Assembly (NCBI RefSeq): GCF_900156735.1 | Contig: NZ_FTOL01000007.1 | Coordinates: 62,001 to 126,000 of the forward strand | Length of the DNA stretch: 64,000 nucleotides | Direction of reading: 5' to 3' | DNA from: Chryseobacterium ureilyticum | Lineage (GTDB): Bacteria > Bacteroidota > Bacteroidia > Flavobacteriales > Weeksellaceae | Part shown: in pieces, positions 1 to 6,772 of the stretch | How positions within the stretch are numbered: the first letter of the stretch is position 1 | How the letters are laid out: the number at the start of each line of letters is the position of its first letter | Notes under the pieces: model-generated | Seen by the model: the letters and a program-made list of their open reading frames with translations, nothing else | Databases searched by the model: none | Told to the model about the DNA's origin: nothing | Made by a program: the position numbers and the translations under genes

Positions 1-692
1 TGATTGAGATCAGAAATGAATTGACAGGAGATCAGAAAGGAGCTTCCGAGTTAGAGTCACAAATAGAAGAAACTGAGGAAAATATTTCTAAAAAAGAAAA
101 AACACTTCAGGTACTTGCGGAAAAGCTTTCTAAAAACAGGAAAAAAAATATCCCTGTTTTCATTAAAAAAGCAGAAGGACTTCTAAAAAAGCTAGGTCTT
201 GAAAAAGCAAAAGTAGATATTGATTTGCAGGATGCTGTTGAATTTAATCAGTTTGGAAAAGAAAATATTCAGCTTTTGTTTCAGGCGAATTCTGGTTTCC
301 CTTTAAAACCAATTCAAACGGCAATTTCCGGTGGAGAAAGATCAAGGGTAATGCTTGCAGTAAAGAAGATTATTGCAGAAAGTGATGAGCTGCCAACTTT
401 AATTCTGGATGAAATTGATACAGGAGTTTCCGGAAAAGTAGCAGAAGAAATAGGAAATCTTATGCGTGAAATGTCTGAGGATATGCAACTGATCGTAATT
501 TCTCATCTTGCACAAGTTGCAGCAAAAGGAAACAATAACTATAAAGTTGTAAAACAAGACATTTCCGGTAGAACTCAATCCACCATTATACCTTTAAGTG
601 ACGAAGATAAACTTAATGAAATTGCTCAATTGCTTTCAGGAAGTAAGATCACTGAAGCAGCTCTTGCACAGGCAAAGGAATTAATCGGTTAA
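1..692 (+). CDS. recN: DNA repair protein RecN, C-terminal part (cut by window start)
   Basis: RecN is an SMC-like ATPase that acts early at DNA double-strand breaks. Only about the last 230 residues are present; the frame is open to the left edge. The part seen starts with a charged coiled-coil stretch rich in Lys and Glu. It continues into the C-terminal ATPase half with the ABC signature SGGERSRVMLA, a Walker B strand LILDEIDTGVSG and the H-loop region VISHLAQVAA. These motifs and their spacing are typical of RecN and unlike full-length SMC, which would be far larger. The gene ends just before a symmetric terminator shared with convergent fumC. Identification is firm; nothing can be said about the N-terminal half. 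Confidence 0.93.
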   Translation, partial: IEIRNELTGDQKGASELESQIEETEENISKKEKTLQVLAEKLSKNRKKNIPVFIKKAEGLLKKLGLEKAKVDIDLQDAVEFNQFGKENIQLLFQANSGFPLKPIQTAISGGERSRVMLAVKKIIAESDELPTLILDEIDTGVSGKVAEEIGNLMREMSEDMQLIVISHLAQVAAKGNNNYKVVKQDISGRTQSTIIPLSDEDKLNEIAQLLSGSKITEAALAQAKELIG

Positions 693-732
693 AAATCGAG
701 TTCAAATTAAAAGAAAATCTAAGAAATATAAA

Positions 733-769
733 TAGTAAAAGCCCCGAAAACTCCGGGGCTTTTACTATT
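733..769. terminator. bidirectional intrinsic terminator between recN and fumC
   Basis: A GC-rich stem (GCCCCG / CGGGGC, extended by AAAA/TTTT and TAGTA/TACTA) with a short A-rich loop lies between the convergent genes. The T-run on one strand is the A-run on the other, so it can end transcripts from both sides. Confidence 0.9.
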
Positions 770-787
770 TAATCTATGTTTCTAAAA

Positions 788-2182
788 TTATTTAAGGCTA
801 CCTACCATATCTTCAGGTTTTACCCACTCATCAAATTGTTCTGCGGTTAATAATCCCAGATTAACAGCCTCCTCTTTTAACGTTGTTCCGTTTTTATGAG
901 CTGTTTTTGCAATTTTTGCTGCATTTTCGTATCCGATATGAGTATTCAGAGCGGTAACAAGCATTAAGGATTTGTCTACAAGCTCTTTAATTCTCTCATG
1001 ATTAGGCTCAATACCTACCGCACAATGATCATTGAATGAAATACATGCATCAGCAATTAATTGTGCAGACTGAAGGAAATTATAAGCCATTACAGGTTTA
1101 AAAACATTCAGTTCGTAATTACCTTGTGTTCCTGCAAATGAAATAGTTGTATCATTTCCCAGAATCTGAGCACAAACCATTGTCAGAGCTTCATTTTGGG
1201 TAGGGTTTACTTTTCCAGGCATAATGGAAGATCCCGGTTCGTTTTCAGGAATATGAATTTCCCCGATTCCGGAACGTGGTCCTGAAGCAAGCAATCTGAT
1301 ATCCTGAGCAATTTTGAATAATGAAACTGCAAGTTGTTTTAAAGCGCCGTGGCTTTCAACAATAGCATCGTGGGCAGCAAGTGCCTCAAACTTATTTTCT
1401 GCTGTGATAAATGGGTGATTGGTAAACTTGGCAATATATTCAGCTACTTTTACGTCATATCCGTTAGGCGTATTCAGTCCGGTTCCTACAGCGGTTCCTC
1501 CAAGAGCAAGCTCTGAAAGGTGGGGAAGTGTATTTTTTAAAGCTCTTAAACCAAATTCCAATTGGGCAACATAACCGGAAAATTCCTGTCCCAATGTTAA
1601 AGGAGTAGCATCCATCAGGTGAGTTCTCCCAATTTTTACAACATCTTTAAATGCTTTAGATTTTTCAGCAAGTGTATTTTTTAATTTTTCAACAGCAGGA
1701 ATCGTAACTTCTACTACTTTTTTATAGGCAGCAATGTGCATTGCCGTAGGATAAGTGTCATTGGATGATTGAGATTTGTTGACATCATCATTCGGGTGAA
1801 TTTCAGATTTTTCTCCTAAAGTTCCTCCATTATTTACATGAGCTCTGTTGGAAACAACTTCATTCACATTCATATTAGACTGTGTTCCTGAGCCTGTCTG
1901 CCAGATTACCAAAGGAAATTGGTCATTCAGTTTTCCTTCAAGAATTTCTTCACAAACCTTTCCAATCATATCTCTTTTTTCAGGTGAAAGTACACCCAAA
2001 TCAGAATTGGCATATGCCGCAGCCTTCTTTAAATAAGCAAATGCTTCAATGATTTCATGAGGCATTGATCCTTCCGGACCGATTTTGAAATTATTTCTTG
2101 AACGTTCTGTCTGTGCACCCCAAAGTTTGTCTGCAGGTACCTGCACTTCTCCCATGGTGTCTTTTTCTACTCTGTAATTCAT
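788..2182 (-). CDS. fumC: Class II fumarate hydratase
   Basis: Catalyses reversible hydration of fumarate to L-malate in the TCA cycle, in the cytosol, without an iron-sulfur cluster. The 464 residues match the usual length of FumC. The superfamily signature GSSIMPGKVNPTQ is present, as are the active-site regions TGSGTQSNMNVNEV near residue 100, SSNDTYPTA near 140 and GRTHLMDATPLTLGQE near 185. The start MNYRVEKDTMGEVQVPADKLWGAQT agrees with the family N terminus. It is divergent from a class I fumarase about 200 bases away, so the cell has both an oxygen-stable and an oxygen-labile enzyme for the same step. Confidence 0.97.
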   Translation of the reverse strand: MNYRVEKDTMGEVQVPADKLWGAQTERSRNNFKIGPEGSMPHEIIEAFAYLKKAAAYANSDLGVLSPEKRDMIGKVCEEILEGKLNDQFPLVIWQTGSGTQSNMNVNEVVSNRAHVNNGGTLGEKSEIHPNDDVNKSQSSNDTYPTAMHIAAYKKVVEVTIPAVEKLKNTLAEKSKAFKDVVKIGRTHLMDATPLTLGQEFSGYVAQLEFGLRALKNTLPHLSELALGGTAVGTGLNTPNGYDVKVAEYIAKFTNHPFITAENKFEALAAHDAIVESHGALKQLAVSLFKIAQDIRLLASGPRSGIGEIHIPENEPGSSIMPGKVNPTQNEALTMVCAQILGNDTTISFAGTQGNYELNVFKPVMAYNFLQSAQLIADACISFNDHCAVGIEPNHERIKELVDKSLMLVTALNTHIGYENAAKIAKTAHKNGTTLKEEAVNLGLLTAEQFDEWVKPEDMVGSLK

Positions 2183-2328
2183 TGTGATTGAAATTTTATA
2201 GTCTTTTTAGCCTGAAACCATAGTTTTTTATCTTTTATGGTTTCATTATTTGGTTAGTATAAAGTTAGTTATAAACTCAGAAACCTGCAATTTATAATCA
2301 TTATAAATATCAATTTTAATGACTGATT

Positions 2329-2363
2329 TTGCTCATCTTTTTTTAATGGAAGCCGTATTTTTG
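2329..2363 (+). promoter_or_regulatory. putative promoter of class I fumarase
   Basis: A TATTTTTG box at 2356-2363 fits the Bacteroidetes -7 consensus TAnnTTTG and lies 17 bases before the ATG. A possible TTG -33 element sits at 2329-2331. Its spacing of 24 is a little long, so the -7 box is the stronger part of the call. Confidence 0.5.
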
Positions 2364-2380
2364 TACAAACAAAAAATTGA

Positions 2381-3988
2381 ATGGAATTTAGATATCAGGA
2401 TCCGTATCCAATTCAGAAAGATGATACGGTGTATAAAAAGCTTACATCAGATTATGTAAAGGTTGAAAAACTGGGTGACAGAGAAATTTTAACAGTTGAC
2501 CCGAAAGGATTGGAGCTATTGGCTGAAGAAGCTATGGCGGACGTATCTTTCATGCTGCGTTCTTCACACTTAGAAAGCCTTAAAAGAATCATTGATGATC
2601 CTGAAGCTACAGACAATGACAGATTCGTTGCTTATAACTTATTACAAAATGCTACCGTAGCGGTTGAAGGAGCACTGCCTTCTTGCCAGGATACAGGTAC
2701 AGCAATCGTAATGGGTAAAAAAGGTGAAAATGTATACACCGGAGTAGATGATGGTGAATTCTTAAGCCGTGGTATCTACAACACCTATCAAAAAAGAAAC
2801 CTTAGATATTCTCAGGTAGTTCCTTTGACAATGTTTGATGAGAAAAATTCAGGATCAAACCTTCCTGCACAGATTGATATCTATGCTAAGAAAGGGGATT
2901 ACTACGAGTTTTTATTCTTAACAAAAGGAGGAGGTTCTGCAAATAAAACATTCTTATATCAAAAGACAAAATCTTTACTGAACGAAAAATCTCTTGAAGA
3001 ATTCGTTAAAGAAAGAATTTCAGATCTTGGAACAGCAGCTTGCCCGCCATATCACTTAGCGTTGGTAATCGGAGGAACTTCAGCTGAGGCAAACCTTGCA
3101 GCGGTAAAGAAAGCATCTGCAAAATATTATGACAATCTTCCTACAGAAGGAAATGAAGCAGGACAAGCATTCAGAGACCTTGAATGGGAGGCTAAAGTTC
3201 AGAAAATCTGCCAGGAAAGTGCTATCGGAGCGCAGTTTGGAGGAAAATACCTTACCCATGATGTAAGAGTAATCAGACTTCCAAGACATGCTGCTTCTTG
3301 TCCGGTAGGAATGGGAGTATCGTGTTCAGCAGACAGAAACATTAAAGGGAAGATTACAAAAGATGGAATTTTCCTTGAGCAATTAGAACAGGATCCAAAG
3401 AGATTCCTTCCAGCTACACCACCACATTTGGAAGAAGCCATCGAAGTAGATCTGAATAAGCCAATGCCGGAAATTCTAGCTGAGCTTTCAAAATATCCAA
3501 TCAAAACAAGATTAAAACTAAACGGTACCTTAATCGTAGCAAGAGATATTGCTCATGCTAAGATCAAAGAAATCATCGACAGTGGAAAACCAATGCCGGA
3601 ATATTTCAAAAATCATCCGATTTATTACGCAGGACCAGCAAAAACACCGGAAGGAATGGCTTCAGGAAGTTTCGGACCTACAACTGCAGGAAGAATGGAT
3701 GTTTATGTAGACGAGTTCCAAAGCCATGGTGGAAGTATGATCATGCTGGCAAAAGGAAACAGAAGTAAAGACGTTACCAACGCTTGTAATAAATATGGAG
3801 GTTTCTATCTTGGATCTATCGGAGGACCGGCAGCAATCCTTGCAAAAGATAATATTGTATCGGTAGATGTTGTAGACTTCCCGGAATTAGGAATGGAAGC
3901 AGTAAGAAAAATTGAAGTAAAAGACTTCCCGGCTTTCATCATTACCGATGATAAAGGAAACGATTTCTTTGCAAATCTTGCTCATTAA
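2381..3988 (+). CDS. Class I fumarate hydratase (Fe-S dependent)
   Basis: A 535-residue single-chain class I fumarase, interconverting fumarate and malate with a [4Fe-4S] cluster. The layout is that of the FumA/FumB family: an N-terminal alpha region with the cysteine motif SCQDTGTA near residue 105, further cysteines in TAACPPYH near 220 and SCPVGMGVSCSADR near 310, and a C-terminal beta domain with the signature GPTTAGRMDVYVDEFQ near 435. Length fits the homodimeric enzyme rather than the split alpha/beta form. The start follows a good -7 box. Family members can use related substrates such as mesaconate, so the exact substrate is inferred. It sits back to back with fumC, which is unrelated in sequence. 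Confidence 0.93.
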   Translation: MEFRYQDPYPIQKDDTVYKKLTSDYVKVEKLGDREILTVDPKGLELLAEEAMADVSFMLRSSHLESLKRIIDDPEATDNDRFVAYNLLQNATVAVEGALPSCQDTGTAIVMGKKGENVYTGVDDGEFLSRGIYNTYQKRNLRYSQVVPLTMFDEKNSGSNLPAQIDIYAKKGDYYEFLFLTKGGGSANKTFLYQKTKSLLNEKSLEEFVKERISDLGTAACPPYHLALVIGGTSAEANLAAVKKASAKYYDNLPTEGNEAGQAFRDLEWEAKVQKICQESAIGAQFGGKYLTHDVRVIRLPRHAASCPVGMGVSCSADRNIKGKITKDGIFLEQLEQDPKRFLPATPPHLEEAIEVDLNKPMPEILAELSKYPIKTRLKLNGTLIVARDIAHAKIKEIIDSGKPMPEYFKNHPIYYAGPAKTPEGMASGSFGPTTAGRMDVYVDEFQSHGGSMIMLAKGNRSKDVTNACNKYGGFYLGSIGGPAAILAKDNIVSVDVVDFPELGMEAVRKIEVKDFPAFIITDDKGNDFFANLAH

Positions 3989-4013
3989 TCGGACAATAAA
4001 GACCTTTAGAAGG

Positions 4014-4047
4014 GAGATATGAGATGAGTGTTTAAAACTCATATCTC
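4014..4047. repeat. inverted repeat in intergenic spacer
   Basis: Arms GAGATATGAG (4014-4023) and CTCATATCTC (4038-4047) pair over 10 bases, followed by a similar TCTTGTCTCAGAGTCTC stretch. There is no T-run, so it is a poor terminator. It looks like a short dispersed intergenic palindrome, but only one copy is visible here. Confidence 0.55.
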
Positions 4048-4110
4048 TTGTCTCAGAGTCTCAAAACCTATATAGAATTAAAATAAATTAAAAATTAGAG
4101 CCTGTATCTT

Positions 4111-4141
4111 TTGTGTAAAAAAGAAAAAAGCTTTATTTTTG
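4111..4141 (+). promoter_or_regulatory. Bacteroidetes-type promoter
   Basis: TTG (4111-4113, inside TTTTG), a 20-base spacer and TATTTTTG (4134-4141) match the TTTG-N19-21-TAnnTTTG consensus closely. It lies just upstream of the ATG at 4160 and decides that start over an upstream TTG codon at 4139, which overlaps the -7 box. Confidence 0.7.
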
Positions 4142-4159
4142 CCTAAAATCTTTAAGAGA

Positions 4160-4444
4160 ATGATAACTATTTTATCAGCATTTTGGCCGTTCTACCAGTT
4201 CCTTTGGACTGTATTTTTCATTACTATGTTCTTAGTAGGATTCTGGTGTATTTTTATGTTCTTCGGATTAGTAATCCCAATGTGGCTTACTGAAGGTTTG
4301 AAAGAGTACTTCGGAAAAGTGAAGCCTTTCGATCCTGAAGATATCAGAAGAAAGCTTATTACTGAGCAGGAAGGTGTAGAAACGATCTACAGCCAACCTA
4401 AAGGAAACGGTCCTTTCCTTCACGATCACGGACATCATCATTAA
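4160..4444 (+). CDS. small His-tailed membrane protein, function unknown
   Basis: A 94-residue protein with two closely spaced hydrophobic segments at about residues 10-45 (rich in Phe, Trp and Met) and a cytosolic-looking hydrophilic tail. The tail contains KPFDPEDIRRKL and ends in the histidine cluster HDHGHHH. The start at 4160 was chosen because the promoter -7 box covers the alternative upstream start. I do not recognise a named family. The histidine tail could bind metal, but that is only a composition-based guess. It has its own promoter and terminator, so it is a single-gene unit. Confidence 0.75.
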   Translation: MITILSAFWPFYQFLWTVFFITMFLVGFWCIFMFFGLVIPMWLTEGLKEYFGKVKPFDPEDIRRKLITEQEGVETIYSQPKGNGPFLHDHGHHH

Positions 4445-4508
4445 TTGATTGTCATTGCTTTTTCACCTGAATTCTGAAAAAGTAATATCAAAGCAAAACA
4501 ACATATAT

Positions 4509-4540
4509 AAACCGCTTAATTTTTTTAGGCGGTTTTTCTA
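4509..4540. terminator. bidirectional terminator
   Basis: AACCGCTTAA pairs with TTAGGCGGTT (one wobble pair) around a T-rich loop, followed by TTTTTC. It lies between the convergent small membrane gene and the AraC-type regulator. Confidence 0.8.
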
Positions 4541-5419
4541 TTTATTATTTCTCAGATGTTCCGGTGATACTCCAAATTTCTTTTTAAAGGCGCGAGTAAA
4601 GTTCTGAATATATTCATAGCCACATTCAATAGCTATTTCCTTGATCATAATTTCCTTATTGGCAATCAGTTTTTTTGCTTTAAGCATTCGTAATTCTGAA
4701 ATATAGTGAGTGATAGTTGTCTGATATTTTGTTTTAAATTCTTTTCGGATAATATTTTGATTAATACCTACCAGTTTCCCGATTTCTTCAGCTCTGATAT
4801 TTCTATGGTAGTTTTCATCAATGAATTTTTTGATCATTTCCGGTATATCTGAAGTGCTTTCCAGGCTGTTTTTTTCATTAAACTGTTCAAAAATAAGAAT
4901 GAGTAGCTTGATAACCTTTGCTTCAATGAACAATTTCTGAATAACTCCCTTCTTTGAATAGCTTACAATTTCCTTTATAATCATATGCATTTCAACCGTT
5001 ATTGTGGGCGGAGTGGCTTTTCTTAGAAAGATGAAATTGTTATGTGTCATATCTTTTAGTATTTCAGCACTTTCTTTATTGTTTTTAGGATTTATAAGAT
5101 TAAATACATATCTGTATTTGAGCTGAATCTGTAAATATTTTAGATTTTCATCACTTTCACTCCATACCTCTGACTCATTTTCCTGTGATGAATAATGTAA
5201 TATGTATTGATTTTTCTGAAATGAGTATTGATTGCTGCAGTCATACGCTTTAAGATGAATATCCGAACTTAATAAGAATAGAATATTGAAGCTTGATTTT
5301 TTTTCAACCAGATGAGATTTTGAAAAAAAATCAGAACCTTTATCTTCCTGCATTACAATCTCAATATCCTCAGATTTGAATACAATTTCACTTTTCGAAT
5401 GGTTCTTCATACAGCACAT
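4538..5419 (-). CDS. AraC family transcriptional regulator
   Basis: About 290 residues, with a poorly conserved N-terminal sensing region and a C-terminal AraC/XylS double helix-turn-helix. The second helix-turn-helix shows the family signature IAIECGYEYIQNFTRAFKKKFGVSP close to the end; the first is around EIGKLVGINQNIIRKEFK. The protein should bind DNA near its own promoter and that of the divergent gene at 5554, whose -7 box lies in the shared spacer. ATG codons at 5419 and 5410 are both possible; MKNHSKSE from 5410 looks as natural as the longer MCCMKNH start. Ligand and target are unknown. Confidence 0.88.
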   Translation of the reverse strand: MCCMKNHSKSEIVFKSEDIEIVMQEDKGSDFFSKSHLVEKKSSFNILFLLSSDIHLKAYDCSNQYSFQKNQYILHYSSQENESEVWSESDENLKYLQIQLKYRYVFNLINPKNNKESAEILKDMTHNNFIFLRKATPPTITVEMHMIIKEIVSYSKKGVIQKLFIEAKVIKLLILIFEQFNEKNSLESTSDIPEMIKKFIDENYHRNIRAEEIGKLVGINQNIIRKEFKTKYQTTITHYISELRMLKAKKLIANKEIMIKEIAIECGYEYIQNFTRAFKKKFGVSPEHLRNNK

Positions 5420-5503
5420 TTACGGTAGGGTACAATTAAAAGTAAGATATCAATAGGATAACTAAAAGTTGGGAAATGATAACCCATAGTTAATTCTGAG
5501 CAC

Positions 5504-5511
5504 TACTTTTG
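5504..5511 (+). promoter_or_regulatory. putative -7 element before the FISUMP gene
   Basis: TACTTTTG matches TAnnTTTG and lies 42 bases before the ATG at 5554. No good TTG was found at the expected -33 distance, which would fit dependence on an activator such as the divergent AraC protein. Confidence 0.45.
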
Positions 5512-5553
5512 CGCAAAATTAAATTAAATTTAGAATAATTAAAAATAATATTT

Positions 5554-6582
5554 ATGATTGAAGATTTATATTTTGCAGTACGAAAACTTGGAGTTGGTGT
5601 TTTACTGACTTTGATGGCAGGCGGTACGATGGAGGCTCAGCAAGTCTGCAATAATACGGATCCGGGAACAAATGCAGGGGATTTGGGATGTGTTTCATTT
5701 ACCTATCGGGGACAGCAGGTTACTTATACTACTGTAAGAGCTGCAGATGGAAAAGTATGGCTTCAACAGAATCTTGGAAGTTCAAGGACTGCTGAATCTA
5801 CGAATGATGAAGATGCTTATGGTGATCTTTTTCAATGGGGAAGATGGGATGATGGACATCAATTAAGAAACTCAGCTACTGGATCGGTACCTTCTGTGAA
5901 TAAACCGGATGGGCTTCAGGGATCTAGTGAATATATTACAGGCGGTTGGTGGTCATCCAACGGAAGTGGAGATAAATGGACAGGAACAAATCTGACAGAT
6001 ATCACAGAAACAGAATCTATTGATCCATGTAAGGCTATTGGACCAAACTGGGCATTACCTTCTCAAGCAGATTGGGAGAATATTGTGCCGTTAGAAAGTA
6101 TATCTACAATTACAAAGGCTTATGAAGGTCGTTTGAAATTACCAATGGGCGGATATCGCAGTTCAAGCGGAGCACTTACATTTGTTGGGCAAAGAGGATA
6201 TTTTTGGAGCTCAGGGACGGCTATAAGTGGTGGGAAATATTTGTATATAGGAACTATATCTATTAATGCTGCAGCGGGAGGTCCAAGAGGTCAGGGAGCA
6301 TCAGTAAGATGTGTCAAAACAGAAGCTGGATTGGGAACAACGGACATTAACTTTAACCGTAAAAGTGTTGAAGTATATCCTAATCCTACAAAAGGAATTC
6401 TGATGCTTAAAACAGATTCTGCAGTACAGAGCATAAAGGTTATAAATGCTGTAGGACAAACAATGGAAGTTGGGTTTTCAGATCGTCAAATCAATATGAA
6501 CGGGCTTTCTCAAGGTTTATATTGGGTAGAAATAAAATTAAAGAATGGAGACACTGTTCTTAAGAAAATTATGAAAAATTAA
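5554..6582 (+). CDS. exported FISUMP-domain protein with T9SS sorting domain
   Basis: 342 residues. A signal peptide ends near the AQQ at residues 28-30. The central region (about 60-255) has the pattern of Fibrobacter succinogenes major paralogous (FISUMP) domains: GKVWLQQNLGSS, DLFQWGRWDDGHQ, WALPSQADWE, the glycine-rich GYRSSSG, and GYFWSSG leading to the closing RCVKTE. The last ~75 residues (VEVYPNPTKGILML to VLKKIMKN) are a type A T9SS sorting domain that would send the protein to the cell surface or outside. The biochemical role of FISUMP domains is not established. The divergent AraC gene may regulate it. Confidence 0.85.
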   Translation: MIEDLYFAVRKLGVGVLLTLMAGGTMEAQQVCNNTDPGTNAGDLGCVSFTYRGQQVTYTTVRAADGKVWLQQNLGSSRTAESTNDEDAYGDLFQWGRWDDGHQLRNSATGSVPSVNKPDGLQGSSEYITGGWWSSNGSGDKWTGTNLTDITETESIDPCKAIGPNWALPSQADWENIVPLESISTITKAYEGRLKLPMGGYRSSSGALTFVGQRGYFWSSGTAISGGKYLYIGTISINAAAGGPRGQGASVRCVKTEAGLGTTDINFNRKSVEVYPNPTKGILMLKTDSAVQSIKVINAVGQTMEVGFSDRQINMNGLSQGLYWVEIKLKNGDTVLKKIMKN

Positions 6583-6658
6583 TTTTTTTAAGGGCAACAT
6601 CAATATAACTGACGTTTTTTCGTTAGGTACAAATAGTTCATTACAATTACTTTTATTA

Positions 6659-6693
6659 GAAAGACTCATGATTTTTTTTTCATGGGTCTTTTT
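6659..6693 (+). terminator. intrinsic terminator after the FISUMP gene
   Basis: AAGACTCATGA pairs with TCATGGGTCTT (one wobble pair), followed by a run of T. The loop is itself T-rich. Confidence 0.8.
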
Positions 6694-6772
6694 TATGTAA
6701 TAATGCTAATTCAATGAATAAAAATAAACGTTATCAAAGGAAAATAATATTATATTCGATAAAAATAACGAC

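Noticed and set aside
3080..3504. Open frames of 69 and 101 codons on the minus strand inside the class I fumarase gene.
   Set aside because: They are shadows of a well-supported gene; their predicted products have no domain, signal or plausible neighbour.
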